This document shows positions 51,064-61,666 of a DNA stretch of 64,000 bases, piece by piece (the first letter of the stretch is position 1; each line of letters starts with the position of its first letter). Position numbers and translations under genes: made by a program. The notes below the pieces were generated by a model, which had not been told where the DNA came from, ran no database searches, and saw only the letters and a list, made by a program, of their open reading frames with translations. The stretch spans positions 102,453,689 to 102,517,688 of the forward strand of contig OY804578.1 in assembly GCA_963680875.1 (NCBI GenBank). Direction: 5' to 3'. The stretch comes from Bathymodiolus brooksi. Taxonomy: Eukaryota > Mollusca > Bivalvia > Mytilida > Modiolidae.

Positions 51064-52418
51064 GTAAGTTAAACATGAATGCACTCTTTTATCTTTTATT
51101 TTATTATTTGCTTTGCAAAAAAAAGAGCATATACCATTTGATATAGTCTCTAAGCACAACTAAGTAACTTGCGTGGACAATTCATCCTATTTTGGATTTT
51201 TTGCTTATTGTAAATTCTTATATTCTCATTGAAGCTTCTATGTTAGTATTTAAACAAAACTGTTTTTGACAGTTTTCACTAAAAAAAAATTGTTTTTAAG
51301 AATTGGAAGGGTTGATTTGTTTTTTAATATTCTTTTTATTATTATTGATAGAACTTTATTGATATAAAATAATAGACTTTATTTCGCTGCATATATAACA
51401 ATGTAAACATTTAGGTAGAAATACTTACCAACGATTTAGATGAATATAAATAGAAAATGAAATAAAAAACAGTATACCGGTATATTAAAAAGTGTGTAAA
51501 GAAACCAGCAATTTAATATATTGTTTTTGTTCTGCTTCAACTGACAACAAAACCGATTTATGGCTCCTATTCCTTATATTATGACATGACAAAAGATCAT
51601 GACAGTGTAGGATAAGGGGGAAAATGATATACCTATTTGATGGAATTAATAATAAAATGACATACATATTTGAAGAAATTTATAATAAAATGACATACAT
51701 ATTTGATTAGGCTTTAAACCTAGGTAAATGTTTAGCCTAGTGTATAGTGAAGCTTATTCAAATACTTTTGCGATAAGGCATGTTATGACAAAAATAGCAG
51801 ATTATGACCGCAACATGTGCTCTATAATCTGTGGGAAGCTATTTAGCTTATTTCGGAAAACAAAATAGGAAGTAAAAATCTTTACATATGCCATTTTTGA
51901 TGATATTTATTTCTATATATTTTGCTATGTATAACATATTTGCTTACCATTTTATAATTTACTAATTTTCATTCACATAACATTTGTTTCAGTCTTGAAT
52001 TAACCCATTTACAAATTCTTTAATGTATACATGGGAACATCATTAATTTGAACTCAACACAAAACATGTTCATGGATAATTAAAAAAAAATGTGTCCGCT
52101 GGTTGTAGCTAGCTATGTTGAGCTTATTTATTCCGTATAACTCGTAAACTCGGTTATTTATTTTGAAGTATAGTCATCGGTCGGTTCAACTTTGAGATAA
52201 TGATGTTCTACTCTTTAGTACTTGGAATAGCCAACGTTACTAATTTAACGGATCGGTGAATTGTGGATGATTGATGAATGATCAGAAAATAGTTATAATT
52301 AGAATAATAAGATGACGTGTGACGGGTGATGAATGATGATTAAAGGAGGACTGATACAAAATAACTGATGAAATCGTTGCTGAAATGGAAATATACTATT
52401 GTCATATGAGGAAGACAA
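51064..52418. other. Intron sequence (D to E), first part
   Basis: AT-rich. A short tandem duplication ('aataaaatgacatacatatttga') occurs at 51650-51705. No exon seen. Confidence 0.5.
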
Positions 52419-52692
52419 TTACTTCATGACGTGTGAAGGTTGCTCGATGTCGAATGACGTGGACATGTTATCCGATGTCGAATGATGTGTGAATGTTGTC
52501 TGATGTCCAATGACGTGTGAATGTTGTCCGATGTCGACTGACGTATGAATGTAGCCCGTTGTCGAATGATGTGTGAATGTTGCCCAATGTCGAGTGAGAC
52601 TGATGTGTGAATGTTGTCCGGTGTCGAATGACATGTGGAATCACGTGCGAATGTTGTCTGATGTCGAATGATGTGTGAATGTTGTCCGATGT
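52419..52692 (-). repeat. 28-bp minisatellite, left part
   Basis: Diverged tandem units near 'gaatgttgtccgatgtcg' plus 'aatgacgtgt'. As with the other arrays, long open frames on the minus strand reflect the repeat and are not credited as genes. Confidence 0.85.
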
Positions 52693-53318
52693 CGATAAGG
52701 GTAATAACAAAATTACCGAACTCCAAACAATCTTAGAAAGGGAAAGTCAAAACTCATAAGTATATAAACAGACAAAATCAGTCAACAACCGGAAAACTGG
52801 GAAAACCGTAATGACCCTGACTTGGTACAGGCATTTCTAAAGAAATGGTGGGTTGAATCAGATTTTAAAGCGCCAAACCTCCCCCTTTCATTACGGCTCA
52901 AAGTTTCCGGCTGTCACTATAACAGTATGTATAACAATGCTTGAACAAAACAGGTAAAACAGTTGTCTAAGCAGCACCAAACTCAGTGAAGTAAATGTCA
53001 AGGACACTTTTACGTCACATATTGATAGAACAATATTTTTGACATTTTTGTTGACACCTTATCTTTATATATTTTCATTATATGAAAATCCATCGTTTAT
53101 AATCTTTTCTGCAGAGACGGAATATATTTCGACAAGATCTTAGTATCGGAATATAACTTTTTAAGAGATCGAATAAGGCGAACCTTTTCATAGCCCTGGT
53201 CCAGTAGCTTGTTTCTCAGATGCAGATGACATTTCAGGAAATCAGGATAATTGCTACTGGCCCTTGCATAACGAATCAATTGCGAGATGTAAACACCATA
53301 TGCAGGAGAAACTGAGGT
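52693..53318 (-). mobile_element. Reverse-transcriptase tail fragment of a retroelement
   Basis: On the minus strand, 53318 down to 53097 reads SPAYGVYISQLIRYARASSN, then YPDFLKCHLHLRNKLLDQGY and a short basic stretch, before a stop. This matches the C-terminal end of the same polyprotein family as the fragment at 31794. The rest (52700-53090) has no open frame but contains 'acttggtacaggcatttct' in the plus orientation. I recall similar sequence in mytilid bivalves. The 28-bp minisatellite flanks it on both sides, so it is probably an insertion. Confidence 0.65.
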
Positions 53319-53730
53319 ATGAATATTGCCTGATGTCGAATGAGACTGACGTGTGAATGTTGTCCGGTGTCGAATGACGTGTAAATGTTACCCAATGTAA
53401 AGTGATGTGCAAATGTCGTCCGATGTCGAATGACGTTTGAATGTTGCCTGATGTCGAATGACTTGTGAATGTTGTCCAATGTCGAATGACATGTGCATGT
53501 TGTCCGATGTTGAATGACTTTTGAATGTTAAATGAAGTGACCTAACATTTGAATGTTGAATGAAGTGACTTGACTTTTGAATGTTGAATGAAGTGACTTG
53601 ACTTTTGAATGTGGAATGAAGTGACTTTATTATGAATGTTGAATGAAGTGACTTGACTTATGAATGTTGAATGAAGTGACTTTACTTTTGAATGTTGAAT
53701 GAATGTGACTTGACTTCTGAATGTTTGATA
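53319..53730 (-). repeat. 28-bp minisatellite, right part, with a second unit type
   Basis: 53319-53520 continues the left array ('gaatgttgtccgatgtcg'). From about 53525 it turns into a related 28-bp unit ('gaatgttgaatgaagtgact' plus 'tgactttt') repeated about seven times. Confidence 0.85.
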
Positions 53731-53875
53731 CGTGATCGTCAACGGCGAAATCATTGCCAAATAGAATGTTGACTCTTCCAGGTACTGTATGTAAATAGAA
53801 GATCTTCTAACAAATCCGTTGTATTACAAATGTCATCACATTCTTGCCAACCTTGTCTATATCCCTTCATTCTAG

Positions 53876-54181
53876 CCATTCCAGTTGTATCTGTTTCACA
53901 ACCTACATACACTGTAACAACATGATCTTCTGTTCAACTAGTTTGCACTGTAACTGCTAACCCTAGCTTTACACAAGTATATTGGTTAAGATATAACACT
54001 TTTGGCAGCCAGTATATATACTCTTATACGAACACCAACAAATACAGTGGCAGTACTACGTTTCAACCATCTCTTACCATATTTAGTGCTTCATCATCTG
54101 ATGCTGGACAATACATTTGCTTGGCTCAGAACATTGTTGGAGTCGGACAAAGTGTGCCAACCACTCTTACTGTTTCAGGAA
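53876..54181 (+). pseudogene. Ig exon E with one in-frame stop
   Basis: Acceptor 'cccttcattctag', donor 'a|gtgtgt' (weak), phase 1-1, 102 codons. The domain is otherwise complete. It starts IPVVSVSQPTYTVTT, with the first Cys in VQLVCTVTANP, core Trp in VYWLRY, and second Cys in SSDAGQYICLAQN, ending VGVGQSVPTTLTVSG. A TGA at 53923-53925 sits where relatives have a Gly-type turn residue before the first-Cys strand. A second in-phase acceptor candidate lies nine bases downstream ('attccag'). It is a dead or conditionally skipped exon. A single stop in an otherwise clean domain could also be an allele or an assembly error. Confidence 0.8.
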
Positions 54182-54337
54182 GTGTGTATAATTGACTATT
54201 AATCTAGGAATCCTACAATTATCTTGTATTGAAAATTGCGCTGCGTGTATTTTACAAATTTGCATACCGGTAAATTTAATATTTACAAAAAAAAAATAAA
54301 AAAATAAAACCATTAATATGATTAATTTTGATTTTTA

Positions 54338-54475
54338 GTGGGGTTCGTGTTGCTCAATCTTGAGTTTTCGGTGGAGTGTTTTATAGATCATTTTTTGGCT
54401 TTATGTCCTTTTTATCATGGCCATTCAATTTACGACGTCTGAATACCCATCAGTATCTTCAAACTTTTCCTTGAT
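54338..54475 (+). mobile_element. Dispersed bivalve-type element fragment 2
   Basis: 'gtggggttcgtgttgctcaa', 'gtgttttatagatc' and 'tttatcatggccattcaatt' correspond to the fragment at 30705-30870 and extend further right. No coding frame. Confidence 0.5.
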
Positions 54476-55310
54476 GAGTTCACACCTTCAGCAGAGGTTT
54501 AAAGGAGTTGCTATGATATGTTTTTGTTTGTTATTGAACAATAAAATATGTCTGAATATAACTTGCTTATTAAAAATTTATTTACTGCTTTCTTTTCTAT
54601 AGAGTGAAGTCTCATCGTTCTTTAATACCTATTTTGTTCATGTTAAAACAACATCCTTAGAATTGTTACATATTAATGAATTAAGTACATATATACAATC
54701 TTTGGTTGCAGGATTCCTCGATTTGTATTTTTCACAATCAATTTCAATTTATTGACTATCTGCCACAGGTTCAGTTGCTTATATTGTTTGATAAACGAAT
54801 CTAGAAAAAGGGGAGATAATTTAACAAAATTGCTTTTTGTGAACTCTAATGAGATACAACTTAAGCATAAGCACAAAACACTATAAGTATTTCTTGACAT
54901 GCAACTTATATGTTCAACTTAGACATTTCAACACAGATTTGGGATCTAGGTACAATTCAATATTTAAGTTCTATTCAATAATATCATGTTTAAAGATAAA
55001 TTGATAGATTGTGTTTGGAAATATGCACATTAGGGATAGTTTTAAACCCAAAGTGTATCCTATTCATTCTTGGAAAATATAATAAAAGTTATGTGTAATT
55101 AACCAATTAACTATTGTGTTGCTACTATAGATATAACATACATGTAGAGGTTATAGAACAAAGCTAAAATATGTTTCACTAGCCAATGTATCAGGACATT
55201 TGCAGCAAGTAATGACTCTGGAGAGCCTCTTGTTGTCTATTGATCTTATTTTATATGTGAACTTTGACATTTTACTCACATGTGAAAAACACTTGCATGA
55301 CCACATAATT

Positions 55311-55445
55311 TCACTAAGAGGGAAAATTTGTGTCCATAAAACTGGTTAATCCCTGCCACCTGCTATAGGAGTGTCTGTACCAAGCTAAGAGTGTGCTCGG
55401 TCATATAATGTGTGCTAGGGATCAACTTTGCCAGCAGCTGATTTC
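55311..55445 (+). repeat. Solo flank of the minisatellite-bearing element
   Basis: Matches 41780-41895, the left flank of the 27-bp array ('cataaaactggttaatccct', 'taccaagctaagagtg', 'ggtcatataatgtgtgct'), but no repeat array follows. Confidence 0.65.
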
Positions 55446-56924
55446 TAATTAGATTGTGTAACTGTACTGATCATTTGATGTGTTTTGCTCTGTTAATATT
55501 AATATTCCATCAGGATAATATTACAGGTTTCTATCAACACCAATTTAGTGTCCATGATTTAATTCTACATGAATGTAGTATTTATCATGTACCATTAGAG
55601 TCAACAGTTGTTGGATAAGTTTTACAAGGGGAGACTTAGCTACTTTATTAACAAATAATTATTAGAAAATAAGCTTTACGATATACCTAATTATATGCCA
55701 ATAGTTATGGTATGCAAACTATGCATATCACACACCGCCATATTTATTATTATTTGTATTTACTTGTTTACTTTTTTGCAATCGTATTATGGTTTGAGTG
55801 TGTCGTTATCAGTACATCTGTAGACACAATGTTTTCTTACAATTATTTACGTTCTATTTGTCTGATTTGTCTGAAATGTGATCACAGCATGATTCGGTAC
55901 AAAAACGTTTGGATTGATTTTCGATATTTTAACCATGGCCGTTTCCAAAAAAAAATAGAAGCGCTAAAAGTGAACATTTTAATAGAGCGTTTATTGGAAG
56001 TTGAATTTGAAAGAGTTTTGTTTTTGTTGAATTCCTTATATAAATCACTATATGTAATAGGTTAATGAACTTTGCGTAGCATTATCGATTATCGTATTAT
56101 AAGGGACATAAAAGCAGTCAACCATGAAAATGTAAACTTAAAAAACAAAAACAAAAGATTTAGTGTGTGTGTGTTTTTCGTTCTTTTTTTTTCAATTCCT
56201 TATATGATAAACATCCTCTCTCTCCTGAGTTTCACAATCGGATTTGATATACCAGTACCTCTTACCATTTCAGAGATATTACTGGCCAATAATGCATTTT
56301 CTACTTATATATTCATCCGATTTGAATGGATATCGTCTTCTGTTGTGTTCCTCTTGGTGTGATATATCAATTAATGACAACAGATTACGTGTAACTTTTG
56401 TTGTTTTCATGGTTCCCAATCTATAGAGGCATAATAGCTTAAAATTGCACCATGAGTTTTAGAATTTTTATCTTTAATCTTATTTGGAAGGATTTTGTGT
56501 ACTGGTATTTCGATTTAGTGTTGTTAAACATTCAGAAAATGTAGGTGAAGTTACATAGCTCTTGTTTATTATCATTGGTCCAACAGAGGCCTTCCATGCT
56601 GCCTATCCTGCTACAATATACATAGCTCTTTATTTAGACAAGATTCCATTCTCAACAAGACTTATTAAAAGGTTGATAGAATAAATAGTTCAAAATTACG
56701 TGTTTAATACTAGAAATGGTGATAAAATATAGACTAAATGTATCATTAGGATACAGTCGAATCATTTTATTGTTCATGTTGATTCTGTGGTTTTCGGAGA
56801 GTGAATGTAACCAACATTACCAATAAATAGCTACCTCTCTCTTTGAAAATGTTCCCTTTAAAATATTGTTTTGCACAATGCAGCTTTATATGCAACTTTA
56901 TATATTTTATTTCTTTTTTTGTGT
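55446..56924. other. Intron sequence (E to F), no exon seen
   Basis: AT-rich with short open frames at 55712-56430. These look like chance: no motifs, and biased to F, Y, I and L. Confidence 0.45.
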
Positions 56925-59500
56925 GTTAGGGGTATCAGGTTTTCCCACAGTTTTTACGATTTTGCGATTCGATTTTGGAACTGTCCCGACAGTGTGGTAG
57001 TTACTGTTTTTCTATTAGATTTTGGAGCTGTCCTGACAGTGTGGTAGTTACTGTTTTTCTATTAGATTTTGGAGCTGTCCTGACAGTGTGGTAGTTACTG
57101 TTTTTCTATTAGATTTTGGAGCTGTCCTGACAGTGTGGTAGTTACTGTTTTTCTATTAGATTTTGGAGCTGTCCTGACAGTGTGGTAGTTACTGTTTTTC
57201 TATTAGATTTTGGAGCTGTCCCGACAGTGTGGTAGTTACTGTTTTTCTATTAGATTTTGGAGCTGTCCTGACAGTGTGGTAGTTACTGTTTTTCTATTAG
57301 ATTTTGGAGCTGTCCTGACAGTGTGGTAGTTACTGTTTTTCTATTATATTTTGGAGCTGTCCTGACAGTGTGGTAGTTACTGTTTTTTTATTAGATGTTG
57401 GAGCTGTCCTGACAGTGTGGTAGTTACTGTTTTTTATTAGATGTTGGAGCTGTCCTGACAGTGTGGTAGTTACTGTTTTTCTATTAGATTTTGGAGCTGT
57501 CCTGACAGTGTGGTAGTTACTGTTTTTTTATTAGATTTTGGAGCTGTCCTGACAGTGTGGTAGTTACTGTTTTTCTATTAGATTTTGGAGCTGTCCTGAC
57601 AGTGTGGTAGTTACTGTTTTTCTATTAGATGTTGGAGCTGTCCTGACAGTGTGGTAGTTACTGTTTTTTTATTAGATTTTGGAGCTGTCCTGACAGTGTG
57701 GTAGTTACTGTTTTTCTATTAGATTTTGGAGCTGTCCCTACAGTGTGGTAGTTACTGTTTTTTTATTAGATTTTGGAGCTGTCCTGACAGTGTGGTAGTT
57801 ACTGTTTTTCTATTAGATTTTGGAGCTGTCCTGACAGTGTGGTAGTTACTGTTTTTCTATTAGATTTTGGAGCTGTCCCGACAGTGTGGTAGTTACTGTT
57901 TTTTATTAGATTTTGGAGCTGTCCTGACAGTGTGGTATTTACTGTTTTTCTATTAGATTTTGGAGCTGTCCTGACAGAGTGGTAGTTACTGTTTTTCTAT
58001 TAGAATTTGGAGCTGTCCTGACAGAGTGGTAGTTACTGTTTTTCTATTAGAATTTGGAGCTGTCCCGACAGAGTGGTAGTTACTGTTTTTCTATTAGAAT
58101 TTGGAGCTGTCCTGACAGTGTGGTATTTACTGTTTTTCTATTAGAATTTGGAGCTGTCCTGACAGTGTGGTATTTACTGTTTTTCTATTAGATTTTGGAG
58201 CTGTCCTGACAGAGTGGTAGTTACTGTTTTTCTATTAGAATTTGGAGCTGTCCTGACAGTGTGGTAGTTACTGTTTTTCTATTAGATTTTGGAGCTGTCC
58301 CGACAGTGTGGTAGTTACTGTTTTTCTATTAGATTTTGGAGCTGTCCCGACAGTGTGGTAGTTACTGTTTTTTTATTAGATTTTGGAGCTGTCCTGACAG
58401 TGTGGTAGTTACTGTTTTTCTATTAGATTTTGGAGCTGTCCTGACAGTGTGGTAGTTACTGTTTTTCTATTAGATTTTGGAGCTGTCCTGACAGTGTGGT
58501 AGTTACTGTTTTTTTATTAGATGTTGGAGCTGTCCTGACAGTGTGGTAGTTACTGTTTTTCTATTAGATTTTGGAGCTGTCCTGACAGTGTGGTAGTTAC
58601 TGTTTTTCTATTAGATTTTGGAGCTGTCCCGACAGTGTGGTAGTTACTGTTTTTTTATTAGATTTTGGAGCTGTCCTGACAGTGTGGTAGTTACTGTTTT
58701 TCTATTAGATTTTGGAGCTGTCCCGACAGTGTGGTAGTTACTGTTTTTCTATTATATTTTGGAGCTGTCCTGACAGTGTGGTAGTTACTGTTTTTTTATT
58801 AGATTTTGGAGCTGTCCTGACAGTGTGGTAGTTACTGTTTTTCTATTAGATTTTGGAGCTGTCCTGACAGTGTGGTAGTTACTGTTTTTCTATTAGATTT
58901 TGGAGCTGTCCCGACAGTGTGGTAGTTACTGTTTTTTATTAGATTTTGGAGCTGTCCTGACAGTGTGGTATTTACTGTTTTTTTATTAGATTTTGGAGCT
59001 GTCCTGACAGAGTGGTAGTTACTGTTTTTCTATTAGATTTTGGAGCTGTCCCGAGAGTGTGGTAGTTACTGTTTTTCTATTAGATTTTGGAGCTGTCCCG
59101 ACAGTGTGGTAGTTACTGTTTTTCTATTAGATTTTGGAGCTGTCCTGACAGAGTGGTAGTTACTGTTTTTCTATTAGAATTTGGAGCTGTCCTGACAGTG
59201 TGGTAGTTACTGTTTTTCTATTAGATTTTGGAGCTGTCCTGACAGTGTGGTAGTTACTGTTTTTTTATTAGATGTTGGAGCTGTCCTGACAGTGTGGTAG
59301 TTACTGTTTTTCTATTAGATTTTGGAGCTGTCCTGACAGTGTGGTAGTTACTGTTTTTCTATTAGATTTTGGAGCTGTCCTGACAGTGTGGTATTTACTG
59401 TTTTTCTACTAGATGTTGGAGCTGTCCTGACAGTGTGGTATTTACTGTTTTTCTATTAGATTTTGGAGCTGTCCTGACAGTGTGGTATTTTTTGTTTTGT
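56925..59500 (+). repeat. 47-bp minisatellite in the E-F intron
   Basis: About 53 units of 'gattttggagctgtcctgac' plus 'agtgtggtagttactgtttt' plus 'tctatta' from 56973 to 59490. The left flank 'tgtgtgttaggggtatc' and right end 'agtgtggtattttttg' are shared with the 27-bp array at 41930. The 27-bp unit corresponds to the first 27 bases or so of this 47-bp unit with substitutions (AGAACTGTTCT for GGAGCTGTCCT). Variants with 'agagtggtag' and 'tagatgttgg' recur in clusters, showing local unit spreading. Confidence 0.95.
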
Positions 59501-59563
59501 TTTTCATTTGATTACAATAGATATATATTAAAATCATCTAATGGTGTGCATCATACTTTTCAG

Positions 59564-59872
59564 CTCAACCACAGGTTTCTATACCAAGTACAGCATATGG
59601 TATTACGTATGGAAGTGATGTTACTATTCCTTGTAACATCATCAACTCGAACCCTGCTCATACTATTGTTACATGGTATAGGGTAGATAACAATGGACAG
59701 CTTTCTTCCATCAATGTTGGTGATCTGAACCAGTACAGCGGTGGAACCTTGGGCACCCCTTCATTAACCATAAAGGCTGCCGATAGTAATGATATTGGAA
59801 GGTACAGATGTGCTGCAACAAATGTCGTTGGAGAAGGACAGAGTTCTAACACTCAGCTAACTGTTGTGGGAG
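59564..59872 (+). CDS. Ig exon F (I-set-like domain)
   Basis: Acceptor 'catcatacttttcag', donor 'g|gtaaat', phase 1-1, 103 codons. Starts QPQVSIPSTAYGITYGSDVT. First Cys in IPCNIINSN, core Trp in VTWYRV, second Cys in SNDIGRYRCAATN, ending VGEGQSSNTQLTVVG. Intact. It shares the VGxGQS motif with exons E and G, and in altered form (IGIGHS) with H. Confidence 0.87.
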
Positions 59873-59944
59873 GTAAATAATCACACAATGATCATTATTA
59901 TGCTATAGACAATTGATACGCTTTTTTACTTCAGGAAGAAATAT

Positions 59945-60258
59945 TAGCTTTAAACTTAGATGTTTATTTAGTCAGTCAAGCTGAAAGAAATGTTGGCCTA
60001 CAAGTTGGAAGAAATATTAGATTTACATGCTGGAAGAAATATTAGGTTTACAAAATGATATAAATTTTAGCTTTACAAACTGATATATATTTTAGCTTAT
60101 CAAGCTGATATAAATTTTAACTTTACAATTAAAATACATGTTAGCATCGCAAGCAAGAATAAATTGTATCCTCACCAGTTGAAGGCAATATTAGCTTTAT
60201 TTAATGGAAGAATATAAACTTTCCAAGCTGAAAGTAATTTTAGCCTTGCAAGCTTTAA
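59945..60258 (+). repeat. Degenerate tandem repeat, about 31 bp
   Basis: About nine diverged units around 'aagctgaaagaaatattag' plus 'ctttacaagctg'. Unit edges are blurred by indels. Confidence 0.6.
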
Positions 60259-60830
60259 TACATTTATTTTAATTCGGTGAATATAATAGTAGTGGTTAAA
60301 ACGTTAATACGTAAATACCAATGTGTGTCCAATCCATGTGTGAATGAATTAAATATCAAAATTACATTTAATTTTGAAATAATTGATGAAAACTTTCCCA
60401 GTACAATATTTTCTTTTGAAATTATTTTTCTGACAAAACAGTTTTTTGTAAGTAAATTATCACCTTTTTCAGTATGAAACATGGGGGACGGATAAATGCA
60501 AAGCAGTAAGAATTTGTTTTATGATTCTCTTCTTTTAAGTTTGGAAATTTACAGACCAGTTCAACATATTGTGTTATTCTTTGCAATTTCCTGAAGCAGG
60601 TTGAGTGCTTAGAAACATGCCCGATCTCAGCATATAGCAAACACTTCCTGTTTCATTATATGATTTACAGAAGTCTTGTATCACTATTTTTATTTTTATT
60701 TTGTGTTTCTGTATTATTGATAATTTACCTAAAAATTTCCAGTCAATAAATTGTGGATTATATCTTAAGATAAAAGTAGCTTTTTTCAATAGGAATGCAA
60801 TATTTAGAGTTATGTTTATTCTTGAAAAAG
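60259..60830. other. Intron sequence (F to G)
   Basis: Nothing recognised. The overlapping short frames on both strands have no motif. Confidence 0.45.
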
Positions 60831-61139
60831 GTATACCAGTTGTTCAACTGAGGAAAACCACATAAACAGTGCTTTATGATGGTTCAATAACAATAGAATG
60901 CACAATAACGTATCAAGTTCCGGCAGCAACTTCTGTGTTTTAGCAGCTTACTCGTAATGAAGTAACCACACACATATTAATTGCCAACAGCGCAGGGAAA
61001 TATAGTGGCGGCACCGTAGCCACTCCATCATTGACTATTAATAATGCAGTTTGTGAGGATGATGGCCAATATCAATGCTTTGCCCAAAACTTAGTTGGCA
61101 TAGGACAAAGTGTAGAACTCAATCTAAATATCGCAGGCG
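60831..61139 (+). pseudogene. Ig exon G with two in-frame stops, core Trp replaced
   Basis: The exon is 103 codons in phase 1-1, with a donor 'g|gtaggt' and a poor acceptor ('attcttgaaaaag', with a possible second site 'gtataccag'). Reading frame: IPVVQLRKTT, stop (TAA, 60863), then ITIECTITYQVP with the first Cys, then a TAG at 60941 exactly where the core Trp codon (TGG) should be. Then follows NSAGKYSGGTVATPSLTI, the second Cys in EDDGQYQCFAQN, and VGIGQSVELNLNIAGG. The domain is complete in length and the rest is well kept, so inactivation looks recent or is masked by exon skipping. Confidence 0.82.
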
Positions 61140-61419
61140 GTAGGTCGAATTATGTGTGTGATGTTGCTTACTAAACTTTAACACTTCAACTACCAGATCT
61201 TGCAACTGTAAATGTAAAAACAAACTTACTTTAATGATATTTTGTCTGTAACAATTATATATATGTAATATTATTATTCTCCTTAAGAAATGTACATTAA
61301 CTTAACAAAGACATGTTCATGCGCTAAATGTGTATTTTAATATCATCTTTCAAGGATGATAATAAGCTAAGAATCGAAACAAAATTTGAAGAAGAAAAAG
61401 GTTGTAAACACGCGAGCTA

Positions 61420-61655
61420 AATCTATGTCTGATATAACATGCTAGCTTTATAAAGTCGATAAAGTTAGCTTTTATATTTTTTTCCTGTGATGTCGAGAAA
61501 TACTAAAATAAACAATAAATTTACAATTTTACAACAAATCTATGTCTGATATAGTATGGTAACTTACAGATAAAGTATTTTTTCTATATATTTCCTGTGA
61601 TGTTGAGAAATACTAAAATAAACAATAAATTGACAATTTCACAACAATTGTCAAA
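61420..61655 (+). repeat. 118-bp tandem duplication just upstream of exon H
   Basis: 'aatctatgtctgatata' recurs 118 bases apart (61420 and 61538). Both copies continue through 'tttcctgtgatgt', 'gagaaatactaaaataaaca' and 'ataaattgacaattt'. The second copy ends about ten bases before the exon H acceptor region, so the acceptor's upstream sequence was duplicated. Confidence 0.85.
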
Positions 61656-61666
61656 TTGTTTCAAAG

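Noticed and set aside
52419..53760. Overlapping minus-strand frames rich in H, T, S and I
   Set aside because: All three frames of the 28-bp repeat are open at once, which is expected from the repeat and not from coding.
54002..54202. 66-codon plus-strand frame
   Set aside because: It is an out-of-frame shadow of Ig exon E.
55712..56426. Three open frames (117, 96 and 60 codons) between exons E and F
   Set aside because: They are driven by AT-rich sequence, lie in an intron, have no Ig or other motif and show F/Y/I/L-heavy composition.
59435..59852. Frames on both strands near exon F
   Set aside because: Both are shadows of exon F or of the last 47-bp repeat units. The exon F frame is defined by Cys, Trp and splice sites.
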